Positions 1 to 6,381 of a DNA stretch of 12,214 bases are shown here, in pieces. The notes beneath the pieces were generated by a model. It searched no databases and was not told where the DNA came from. It saw nothing but the letters and a program-made list of their open reading frames with translations. Source of the stretch: JAUIEH01 sp964483375. Its GTDB lineage: Bacteria > Pseudomonadota > Alphaproteobacteria > Caulobacterales > Maricaulaceae. Position 1 is the first letter of the stretch, and each line of letters starts with the position of its first letter. A program made the position numbers and the translations under genes. The stretch covers positions 1-12,214 of the forward strand of contig CAZABJ010000069.1 in NCBI GenBank assembly GCA_964483375.1, in the 5' to 3' direction.

Positions 1-876
1 CAGAAGGACTGAGGTCATCAGGCCAAGTGAGCCAAAGCCTTGGGCAACGGTGTCGGACTGGACGGCACCATCATAGTTCTTACACGCCCAAACATAGCCG
101 CCGGACCATTTCAGCGAGGCGGCGACCATGTCGTCGATCAGGCGGTGCTCGTACCAGAGCTTAGCGGCCTCGAACCGTTCTTTGAACTCTGCGTCAAAGA
201 CTTCCTGGAAGAGGTCTTTGAACTGCCCGTCATAGGCTTTGAGGATCGTGTTCTTGGTCGAAAGATAGACGGGATAATTCAGTTGCAGGCCGTAATTGAA
301 ACAGGCGCGCGCGAAATCGCGGATTGAGGAATCTAAATTGTACATCCCCATGGCGATTCCGGAGCCCGGGAACTCGTAGATTTCGTGTTCGAAGCTTTCG
401 CCGTCGGCGCCTTCGAACTTAATGGTCAGCTTGCCCGGCCCCGGCACGCGGAAATCCGTCGCGCGGTATTGGTCGCCGAACGCGTGGCGGCCCACCACGA
501 TGGGTTGGGTCCAACCAGGAACCAGTCGTGGAATGTTTTTGCAAATGATTGGCGCGCGAAAGACGACGCCGCCCAAAATGTTGCGGATGGTGCCATTCGG
601 GCTCCGCCACATTTTTTTCAGGCCGAATTCTTCGACGCGCGCTTCGTCGGGCGTGATCGTCGCGCATTTCACGCCGACGCCATGTTCTCTGATCGCGTTC
701 GCCGCATCGATGGTGATTTGGTCGTCGGTTTCGTCCCGGGACTGCACTGAGAGGTCGAAGTAGCGCAGGTCGACGTCCAGATAGGGGAGGATCAACCGGT
801 CCTTGATCATCGCCCAGATGATCCGGGTCATTTCGTCGCCGTCGAGCTCGACGATGGGGTTCTTCACCTTAATCAC
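1..876 (-). CDS. icd: NADP-dependent isocitrate dehydrogenase (partial, C-terminus off the left edge)
   Basis: This is a cytosolic TCA-cycle enzyme that oxidises isocitrate to 2-oxoglutarate and CO2 with NADP+. The reverse-strand frame is open from a GTG at 876 to the window edge and gives 292 residues; the family is about 405 long, so roughly 110 C-terminal residues are missing. It is the eukaryote-like homodimeric type: the start reads MIKVKNPIVELDGDEMTR, SPNGTIRNILGG lies at about 92-103 (substrate-binding Ser92, Asn94, Arg98, then Arg107), and GRHAFGDQYRATDF at about 129-142 carries Arg130, the equivalent of human IDH1 Arg132. WYEHRLIDDMVA and the WACKNYDG...SD segment near the edge hold the metal-binding Asp region. 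The GTG start is chosen because the family N-terminus begins there; a GGAG lies 11 nt upstream. It is divergent from the DUF4239 pair. No defect is visible. Confidence 0.95.
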   Translation of the reverse strand, partial: MIKVKNPIVELDGDEMTRIIWAMIKDRLILPYLDVDLRYFDLSVQSRDETDDQITIDAANAIREHGVGVKCATITPDEARVEEFGLKKMWRSPNGTIRNILGGVVFRAPIICKNIPRLVPGWTQPIVVGRHAFGDQYRATDFRVPGPGKLTIKFEGADGESFEHEIYEFPGSGIAMGMYNLDSSIRDFARACFNYGLQLNYPVYLSTKNTILKAYDGQFKDLFQEVFDAEFKERFEAAKLWYEHRLIDDMVAASLKWSGGYVWACKNYDGAVQSDTVAQGFGSLGLMTSVLL

Positions 877-1008
877 GGGACGCTGCGCTCCGTCGATAAA
901 TCGCTGATGGGACGGCGCGGCGCGGCGCGAACGGCCGGCGCGCATGTGTGACCGTTCGATAACACCCGGCGCGGCGAGGCGAAAGGGCGGGTCGGGCGTT
1001 GCGCGCGC

Positions 1009-1036
1009 TTGCTCGTTGGGAGTATCGGAGTATGAG
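1009..1036 (+). promoter_or_regulatory. possible promoter of the DUF4239 gene pair
   Basis: In the 189 bp spacer between divergent icd and the first DUF4239 gene, TTGCTC (1009-1014) and TATGAG (1031-1036) are 16 bp apart. They match the sigma-70 consensus at 3/6 and 4/6 positions. Transcription would start about 23 nt before the GTG at 1066. The match is weak and is offered only as the best candidate; I found no convincing promoter for icd in the same spacer. Confidence 0.22.
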
Positions 1037-1065
1037 GGATTGATCGGCGACGAAGGGGGCGTGGC

Positions 1066-2163
1066 GTGGCGATCATTCGAGGCTTTATCGCGATCGCGGC
1101 GATTGCAGGGGCTGCGTTTTTGCTGTGGTCGGCGGGCATGGGGTACTGGGCCGCCGCGCCGGCCGTTCTTGCGCTCTTGCTCTTATTGCCTCGCGGAGAG
1201 AGCGGGCTTTTGGGGCTGTTGGGCGGGGTTCGTGCGCTCACGGATGTTGCGCTGACGTCAGTGTTTTTCGCCGCTCTGGCGATGCTGTTGTTTTGGTGGA
1301 GTGTGGAAACCGCGGCTGTCGGGGACATCCTTGCGGGCCTTGATCGCTCCGGCGGAACCACCCCTGAGATCTTTAACGGCACGGTGTCCACCGTATACGC
1401 GCTTGTCGTGGCGTTTATCATCTTCAAAGGCATGCAGGACTTCGATCAAGCCAACTTCGCTTTGCGCGATGAGGCGATGCGGATTTGGTCGATTTCCCGA
1501 AACCTCGCTTTCTTCGCGGAGAGCGACCGGTTGGCCGACCCTGAGGCCCATGATCGCAACCTGGTGCTCTCAGAAGCGGTCCGTGGGGAAATGCTCGCCT
1601 ACCTAACCGACCTTCAAGGCGCGTTGGACAATCGCAGCCAAGGCGTCGCGGAAAACGAGGAGCGGATCATTCGCACCGAGCGCTATGTGGCGCGGCTCAC
1701 GCCCATCGACGCCAATGATCGCGTGGCGCTGCAATCGGTCATGACCACTTTGGGGGATTTGTCCGGCATCCGGGCGCGCCGCATGGCGTTGATGGCCGCG
1801 CAGCCTTCGCTGTTCATGGTGGTCATGTTGATCTTGTTGTCGGTGTTGATCATCACGCCGTTTTTCGCGCTCGGGGTAAGCGGGCTTTACAGGGATGGCG
1901 ACGCCATGATGGCCTCGCCGCAGGCTGCGGCGTTCGAGAGCCTTGAGATCTGGGCCGTTGGCGCGCTGGCCTTCACGCTGACGTTCTTGTTCATCATGCT
2001 GATGGACATGAACTCGCCGTTCGATGGGCAATGGACCGTCAAGCGCGATGGTCTGGAGACCGCTGTCAGGCGGATCAAAAAACGCCTGAAGGACAATGAG
2101 GAACGCACCGAAGAGGCGCGTGGCCGGGTAGGTGCGGTGATTGACGTCTCAGCTCAGAGCTGA
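1066..2163 (+). CDS. DUF4239 (bestrophin-like) multi-pass membrane protein, first of a tandem pair
   Basis: This 365-residue inner-membrane protein has no known function. Hydrophobic segments lie at about 6-24, 28-42, 57-80, 106-122, 248-271 and 294-314. A soluble, largely helical region at about 125-245 sits between them, and the tail (about 325-356) is highly charged. The layout of paired helices around a soluble core, the Y-A-L-V-V-A-F helix followed by DEAM, the RARRMALM stretch and the late MDMNSPFDG motif fit DUF4239. Translation starts at GTG 1066, with AAGGGGG 6 nt upstream. Residues from about 99 onward align with the next gene product (31 of 46 identical over residues 99-144), while the first 45 or so residues are extra. 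The pair lies 30 bp apart and probably forms an operon. Family assignment is from memory of the motif pattern. A channel-like role, by analogy with bestrophins, is speculation. Confidence 0.82.
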   Translation: MAIIRGFIAIAAIAGAAFLLWSAGMGYWAAAPAVLALLLLLPRGESGLLGLLGGVRALTDVALTSVFFAALAMLLFWWSVETAAVGDILAGLDRSGGTTPEIFNGTVSTVYALVVAFIIFKGMQDFDQANFALRDEAMRIWSISRNLAFFAESDRLADPEAHDRNLVLSEAVRGEMLAYLTDLQGALDNRSQGVAENEERIIRTERYVARLTPIDANDRVALQSVMTTLGDLSGIRARRMALMAAQPSLFMVVMLILLSVLIITPFFALGVSGLYRDGDAMMASPQAAAFESLEIWAVGALAFTLTFLFIMLMDMNSPFDGQWTVKRDGLETAVRRIKKRLKDNEERTEEARGRVGAVIDVSAQS

Positions 2164-2193
2164 GGACAGCGGGTGGACACGCGGAGGGGCGCG

Positions 2194-3141
2194 ATGCGGA
2201 CGTTGGTTAAGCTTCTGGTTCTGCCGGTCGCCGCGATGGCGGCGTTGTTGATCGGTTACGTCGCATTCATTCATTTCGGGCTCGTTGAGCGCTTCAGCAC
2301 CACGGCCGTCATGGACATGGGCGGTGCAGCCGAGGTGTTCGAACCTGTCACCACTGAGATTTTCAACGCCACGATATCGACGCTCTACGCGTTGATCGTC
2401 GCGTTCGTCATCTTCAAAGGCATGCAGGACTACGAGCACGCCAATCACGCGCTTCAAGACGAGGCGATGCAAATCCGCACGCTCTCAAATTCACTGAAAT
2501 ACTTCGAATCGAACGAAGCCGCCGATGCGCCCCCCACGTCTTTGATCACCGATCCCGCAGACCGCTTGCGCTGGCTGGAGAGAAACCGGACCAGCGTCGA
2601 GAGCATTCGCAGTGAGCTCATTTTCTACGTGCAAGCGTTGTCCGAAGCGATTCGGGGACGAAAAGCCGAAGTTCCCGAGAATATGGAGCGGCTGGACGCC
2701 TGCGCGGCCCATGTCGGCGATCTCGTTCCCATGGATGAGAACGACAAGCTCGCCCTGGGAGCGATGATGCGGACGTTATGCGACGTGTCTTCGATTAGGG
2801 CGCGCCGCATCGCACTCATGAAGACCAAGCTGTCTCCTTATCTGATGATTATCTTGGTCGTATTGACCCTTCTCATAATCGCACCGTTTTTTGTGGCCGC
2901 CGGCCCCTTCGACGATTTGCGTGCGCAAGGTTTGAGTTTCCTTGAAATGGTTCAGGCGCTCGCATCGCGACCGGAATTCGTTGCGATCGGTGGGTTAGGC
3001 TTTTCGTTGACCTATTTGTTCTTCCTGATGCTCGACATGAATTCCCCGTTCAACGGGCACTGGCGCGTCAAAACGACCCCACTCACAGAGATCGAGCAGG
3101 AACTGTCCGCTCACTTGGCATCCGCCGAGCCGGAACGCTGA
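2194..3141 (+). CDS. DUF4239 (bestrophin-like) membrane protein, second of a tandem pair
   Basis: This 315-residue membrane protein of unknown function is a paralog of its upstream neighbour. Hydrophobic segments lie at about 8-28, 61-75, 215-238 and 262-280. The soluble middle domain spans about 78-210 and ends in the shared IRARRIALM. The LDMNSPFNGHWRVK motif (about 280-293) follows the last helix. The ATG at 2194 is preferred over the in-frame GTG at 2173, which would add seven residues (MDTRRGA), because GGAGGGG (2183-2189) sits right before the ATG. It lacks the first two hydrophobic segments of its partner. It is followed only 8 bp later by trmJ, so read-through into the RNA-modification and cell-wall genes is possible. 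Expression as a hetero-oligomer with the first protein is inference from the tandem arrangement. Confidence 0.82.
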   Translation: MRTLVKLLVLPVAAMAALLIGYVAFIHFGLVERFSTTAVMDMGGAAEVFEPVTTEIFNATISTLYALIVAFVIFKGMQDYEHANHALQDEAMQIRTLSNSLKYFESNEAADAPPTSLITDPADRLRWLERNRTSVESIRSELIFYVQALSEAIRGRKAEVPENMERLDACAAHVGDLVPMDENDKLALGAMMRTLCDVSSIRARRIALMKTKLSPYLMIILVVLTLLIIAPFFVAAGPFDDLRAQGLSFLEMVQALASRPEFVAIGGLGFSLTYLFFLMLDMNSPFNGHWRVKTTPLTEIEQELSAHLASAEPER

Positions 3142-3149
3142 GCACGCCA

Positions 3150-3890
3150 TTGGTCCCCCCAGCCGTCGTCCTGCACCGTCCCCAGCTGGGCGAGAATATC
3201 GGCGCAGCGGCGCGGGTGATGGGGAATTTCGGGTTGTCGGACTTGCGCTTGGTCGCTCCGCGGGACGGCTGGCCGAGCGCCCGCGCCGACACCATGGCGG
3301 CGGGGGCGCTTGAGGGCGTGGTGACGGCGCGCGTGTTCGACACGCTGTCTGAGGCGCTGAGCGATATCGCGCGCGCCTATGCGACCACGGCCCGGCCCCG
3401 CGACATGGAGCGCCCCGTTATGGGGCCGCGGGAGGCGCTGGCGGAGATCCGCGCCGCTGAGGCGAACGAGGCGCGCACGGCGGTGGTGTTTGGCGGGGAA
3501 TCCTCAGGATTGCCCAATGAGGCGGTCGCGGCGTGCGACGTGGTGCTGACTTATCCCGTTGAAGCGGCGTTTTCGTCGCTCAATCTGGCGCAAGCGGTTG
3601 CGGTGTTCGCCTATGAGTGGCGGGCAGGCGCGGACGACGCGCCGCCAGCGAGTTTTGCGCGCCCGCCTGCGGACATGGCGACCAAGCTTGAGATCGCCGG
3701 TCTCGCCGATCATCTTGAAGAGGCGCTTGATGACGCGGGATTTTACTGGCCTGAGGCCAAAGCGGAGACAATGAAGGCGAACCTGCGCGCCACCATCGCG
3801 CGCCAGGCTTGGACGTCTCAAGAGGTCCGAACCCTGCGCGGCGCCCTCAAAGCGTTGGTCGACCGGCCTGCGGATCGACGCCGAACATGA
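3150..3890 (+). CDS. trmJ: tRNA (cytidine/uridine-2'-O-)-methyltransferase, TrmJ type (SpoU/SPOUT family)
   Basis: It likely methylates the ribose 2'-O of position 32 in tRNA with S-adenosylmethionine, acting in the cytosol as a dimer. At 246 residues it has normal TrmJ length. The three SPOUT motifs are present: RPQLGENIGAAARVMGNFGL at 10-29 (Asn16 and Arg22), VVFGGESSGLPNE at about 112-124 (the knot loop that binds the cofactor) and SSLNLAQAV at 142-150. The C-terminal helical extension (about 178-237, ending TSQEVRTLRGALKAL) is typical of TrmJ and argues against TrmH or TrmL. The start is a TTG at 3150 with a poor ribosome binding site, 8 bp after the DUF4239 stop; I found no better in-frame start upstream. 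Its stop overlaps the murI start (ATGA), so the two are translationally coupled. Exact tRNA targets cannot be read from sequence. Confidence 0.9.
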   Translation: MVPPAVVLHRPQLGENIGAAARVMGNFGLSDLRLVAPRDGWPSARADTMAAGALEGVVTARVFDTLSEALSDIARAYATTARPRDMERPVMGPREALAEIRAAEANEARTAVVFGGESSGLPNEAVAACDVVLTYPVEAAFSSLNLAQAVAVFAYEWRAGADDAPPASFARPPADMATKLEIAGLADHLEEALDDAGFYWPEAKAETMKANLRATIARQAWTSQEVRTLRGALKALVDRPADRRRT

Positions 3891-4714
3891 GCATGCCCGA
3901 AGCGCTCTTGGTGTTCGATTCCGGGTTTGGTGGACTTTCCATCGTCGCCGCGCTGCGGTCGCGTGGCTTTGCCGCGCCGATCGTCTACGCGGCTGACCAT
4001 GCCGGCTTTCCCTATGGCGCGCTGGACGACGCCGCTCTCATCGCTCGGACCTGCGCGACGGTGGAGGCCGCGGCCGCCCAATGCCGCCCCGGCGCGATCG
4101 TCGTGGCGTGTTCAAGCGCCTCCACGCTTGCGCTCCCCGCCTTGCGCGCGCGGTGGGCCGAATCGGTGGTCGGGGTGGTGCCGGCGATCAAGCCGGCCGC
4201 GGCGCTGACGCGCACAGGGTTGGTTTCTGTTTTGGCGACCCCGGGCACCGTGCGCCGGCCTTACACCCAAAAACTCATCGACGATTTTGCGGGAGAGGCG
4301 ACGGTGAGCCTCATCGCTGTGCCCGGCTTGCCGCCGATTGCAGAGGCGATGATCGCCGGCGCGCCGCCTGACCTCGCCGCCATCCGCGCTGAGATCGCGC
4401 CGGCTTTCGTGGACAAAGGCGATCGGCGCACAGACGTCATCGCTCTGGCGTGCACCCATTTTCCATTGCTGATCGATGCGCTCGAAGCCGCCGCGCCTTG
4501 GCCGGTGAGTTGGGTTGATCCCGCTGAGGCCGTCGCGCGGCGGGTGATCGCCGTAGCCCCAGCGCTCGCCGCCGCGCGTGAAGGGGAAGGGGTGTTCTGT
4601 TCCACTGCGCCGCCAAGTTTGACCCCAACGCTGCGCAGCCGACTGGCGGCGCTCGGGCTCGCTCCCCGCTCAGAGCCGTTACAGGTTGACTTTTCAACCA
4701 GGGCTGAGGTTTAA
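3887..4714 (+). CDS. murI: glutamate racemase
   Basis: It interconverts L- and D-glutamate in the cytosol, supplying D-Glu for the MurD step of peptidoglycan synthesis. The 275 residues match the family length. Family landmarks are DSGFGG at 11-16 (catalytic Asp/Ser), FPYG at 41-44, the first catalytic cysteine at 75, GVVPAIKPA at about 96-104, and the second cysteine at 189 in ACTHFPLL. The start is the ATG at 3887, overlapping the trmJ stop by 4 nt; an upstream in-frame ATG at 3809 lies inside trmJ and adds sequence foreign to the family. One oddity: the first cysteine motif reads A-C-S-S-A-S instead of the usual A-C-N-T-A-S, changing two substrate-contacting positions, while both catalytic cysteines are kept. 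An active racemase is likely, but another amino-acid racemase of the Asp/Glu family cannot be fully excluded. Confidence 0.92.
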   Translation: MSMPEALLVFDSGFGGLSIVAALRSRGFAAPIVYAADHAGFPYGALDDAALIARTCATVEAAAAQCRPGAIVVACSSASTLALPALRARWAESVVGVVPAIKPAAALTRTGLVSVLATPGTVRRPYTQKLIDDFAGEATVSLIAVPGLPPIAEAMIAGAPPDLAAIRAEIAPAFVDKGDRRTDVIALACTHFPLLIDALEAAAPWPVSWVDPAEAVARRVIAVAPALAAAREGEGVFCSTAPPSLTPTLRSRLAALGLAPRSEPLQVDFSTRAEV

Positions 4715-4715
4715 C
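4686..4715 (+). promoter_or_regulatory. possible rpsD promoter inside the end of murI
   Basis: TTGACT (4686-4691) and TTTAAC (4710-4715) are 18 bp apart and match the sigma-70 consensus at 5/6 and 4/6 positions. The murI stop codon TAA falls within the -10 element. Transcription would start near 4722, leaving a leader of about 113 nt before rpsD. TTGAC is the strongest promoter-like hexamer in this neighbourhood, and an own promoter for a ribosomal protein gene is expected, but this is not proven by sequence. Confidence 0.35.
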
Positions 4716-4787
4716 CCGCGCTTCGTCTGGGAGGCGCTTTGCGGTCTCAGGCAAAGACGGGAAGACGCGTGCGCCGCCGTTGCAATC

Positions 4788-4810
4788 GCGAAGCCGCTGA
4801 GAGGTTTCGC
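4788..4810 (+). promoter_or_regulatory. stem-loop in the rpsD leader
   Basis: GCGAAGCC (4788-4795) pairs with GGTTTCGC (4803-4810) through eight base pairs, one of them G-U, around a 7 nt loop. It ends 25 nt before the rpsD ATG and is not followed by a T run, so it is not an intrinsic terminator. S4 represses its own mRNA in other bacteria, so a translational operator is possible. That role is inference; only the pairing is seen. Confidence 0.35.
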
Positions 4811-4835
4811 CGGACCGCGTCGAGAGAGAGGCGAA

Positions 4836-5453
4836 ATGTCGAAGCGCGATTCGGTCAAGTATAAGATTGACCGGCGGATGGGCGAGAATATTTGGGGTCG
4901 CCCGAAGAGCCCGCTCAATAAACGTAGTTACGGCCCGGGCCAACATGGCCAACGCCGCAAGGGCAAGATGTCGGATTTCGGCATCCAGCTCATGGCGAAG
5001 CAAAAGCTAAAAGGCTACTACGGCAACATCACCGAAAAGCAGTTTCGTCGGATCTATGACGAAGCCGCTCGCCGCAAGGGCAACACGGCTGAGCTTTTGA
5101 TCGGTCTGTTGGAAAGCCGTCTGGATGCGGTGGTCTATCGCGCCAAGTTCGTGCCGACGGTGTTCGCTGCGCGCCAGTTCGTGAACCACGGCCATGTGAT
5201 GGTGAACGGCCGCAAAACGAACATTCCGAGCTTCCGTTGCCGCCCCGGCGATGTGGTTCAGGTGCGGGAAGGCTCGCGCACGATGGCGTTGGTGCTCGAG
5301 GCGTTGGAAAGCGCTGAGCGCGATTTCACCGATTATGTGGTCGTCGACCCCAAAGAGATGTCGGCCACCTTCAGCCGCGTTCCCATGTTGGGCGACGTGC
5401 CCTACGCCGCCCAGATGGAACCCAACCTGGTCGTCGAATTCTATTCGTCCTAA
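4836..5453 (+). CDS. rpsD: 30S ribosomal protein S4
   Basis: This primary assembly protein binds the 5' domain of 16S rRNA and helps maintain decoding accuracy. It has 205 residues, the normal size. The start MSKRDSVKYKIDRRMGENIW, then SPLNKRSYGPGQHGQRRKGK (about 25-44) is the form without N-terminal zinc cysteines. The S4 RNA-binding domain covers about 94-155 (RLDAVVYRAKF, RQFVNHGHVMVNGR), and the chain ends LVVEFYSS. The start is ATG 4836 with an AGAGAGG ribosome binding site just upstream; the open frame reaches back to 4686 but that part is not S4-like. It lies 121 bp after murI, and ppk2 follows 18 bp later. Alphaproteobacterial rpsD often stands alone, outside the large ribosomal operons, as here. 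A hairpin in its leader may be a regulatory site. Confidence 0.98.
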   Translation: MSKRDSVKYKIDRRMGENIWGRPKSPLNKRSYGPGQHGQRRKGKMSDFGIQLMAKQKLKGYYGNITEKQFRRIYDEAARRKGNTAELLIGLLESRLDAVVYRAKFVPTVFAARQFVNHGHVMVNGRKTNIPSFRCRPGDVVQVREGSRTMALVLEALESAERDFTDYVVVDPKEMSATFSRVPMLGDVPYAAQMEPNLVVEFYSS

Positions 5454-5471
5454 CGCCGGAGGCGGAGAGGC

Positions 5472-6305
5472 GTGGCTGAGCTGCCGAGCCCGGAGGACTG
5501 CGCGGCGCTTTGCCGCGTCGTCCCCGGCGCGCCCTTCACATTGGCTGATCGCGCCCCGGACGATCGAACGCTGTTTCCGCGCAAAGACGTCGCGCGGCGC
5601 TCCTGGAAACAGGACGCCGAAGCGATCGACGGTTTGCAGGACCGGTTATTCGCCGAGGGCCGCCGGTCACTCCTGGTCGTCTTGCAGGGTATCGACACCG
5701 CCGGAAAGGGCGGGACCATCCGACGCGTGTTCAACGACACGGGCCCGCGCGGGGTCGTCGTCACGCCCTTTGGCAAACCCACCGCCCATGAACGCGCGCG
5801 CGACTATCTCTGGCGCATCCACGCCGCGGTTCCTCCCAGGGGCTTCATCGGCATATGGGACCGCTCACACTATGAAGACGTTCTCGTGGTCAAGGTCCGG
5901 GCGCTCGCGCCGGCAGACGCCATCGAGCAACGCTATGCGCAGATCAATGACTTTGAGCGTCACCTGACGGAAAACGGGGTGACGATCCTGAAGTTCATGC
6001 TCAACCTGTCTCGAGAGGAACAGGCGCGGCGGCTCCAAGAGCGGGTCGACAATCCCGACAAGCATTGGAAGTTCAATCCGGCCGACCTGAACGATCGCGC
6101 GCTTTGGGATGAGTACATGCAGGCCTATCAGACGGCGCTGACCCGCTGCTCCACGTCCCATGCGCCTTGGCACGTCGTTCCCGCTGACTCTGACAGCCGC
6201 CGCAGCGCCATCATCGCGCGCATCGTGCGGGGAACGTTAGAGAGCATGAACCCCCGCTACCCAAAGGCCGACGGCTGGGATCCCGCCGAGGTGACTATCA
6301 CCTGA
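5472..6305 (+). CDS. ppk2: polyphosphate kinase 2 family protein (polyphosphate:nucleotide phosphotransferase)
   Basis: It transfers phosphate between inorganic polyphosphate and nucleotides, most likely phosphorylating AMP and/or ADP at the expense of polyphosphate, in the cytosol. The single P-loop domain has 277 residues. Walker A is GIDTAGKGGT (73-82, Lys79), the Walker B-like segment is GIWDRSHYEDVLV (127-139, Asp130 and Arg131), and the lid is about 187-201 (LQERVDNPDKHWKF, with catalytic arginine and lysines). CSTSHAPWHVVPADS (226-240) is also typical. The one-domain form and GIDTAGK...GTIRRVF resemble the class III PPK2 group, but class and direction of reaction cannot be fixed from sequence. 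The start is GTG 5472, with GGAGG 9 nt upstream (5458-5462). It follows rpsD by 18 bp and is probably co-transcribed with it. A convergent gene, rimO, ends 76 bp beyond it. Confidence 0.93.
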   Translation: MAELPSPEDCAALCRVVPGAPFTLADRAPDDRTLFPRKDVARRSWKQDAEAIDGLQDRLFAEGRRSLLVVLQGIDTAGKGGTIRRVFNDTGPRGVVVTPFGKPTAHERARDYLWRIHAAVPPRGFIGIWDRSHYEDVLVVKVRALAPADAIEQRYAQINDFERHLTENGVTILKFMLNLSREEQARRLQERVDNPDKHWKFNPADLNDRALWDEYMQAYQTALTRCSTSHAPWHVVPADSDSRRSAIIARIVRGTLESMNPRYPKADGWDPAEVTIT

Positions 6306-6330
6306 CGACGGTCTCTTCGGCCGCGCGCCT

Positions 6331-6344
6331 CGCCCATGTGGGCG
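6331..6344. terminator. weak stem-loop between convergent ppk2 and rimO
   Basis: CGCCC and GGGCG pair around a 4 nt loop in the 76 bp gap between the two convergent stop codons. There is no T run on either strand and GC-rich alternatives compete with the fold, so it would at most assist Rho-dependent or leaky termination of both units. Nothing else is visible in this gap. Confidence 0.18.
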
Positions 6345-6381
6345 CCTGATCGCCCGCGGCTGAGGTTCGGCGTTCGATGAC

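Noticed and set aside
40..763. Rightward open frames of 95-121 codons opposite icd
   Set aside because: They are antisense to a clear icd frame, overlap one another in different frames and show no family motifs; GC-rich codon bias creates such frames.
873..1433. Leftward 186-codon frame over the icd/DUF4239 spacer
   Set aside because: It overlaps the start of the first DUF4239 gene, is rich in Ala, Pro, Arg and Ser without any motif, and ends within the icd start region.
3809..3886. N-terminal extension of murI from an upstream ATG
   Set aside because: It lies inside trmJ and reads as low-complexity sequence; the ATGA overlap start at 3887 fits the family exactly.
4686..4835. 50-residue N-terminal extension of S4
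   Set aside because: S4 begins MSKRDS-like at 4836 with a good ribosome binding site; the extension covers the leader hairpin and the end of murI.
5251..5967. Rightward 238-codon frame spanning the rpsD/ppk2 junction
   Set aside because: It is a frame-shifted shadow of two well-recognised genes.
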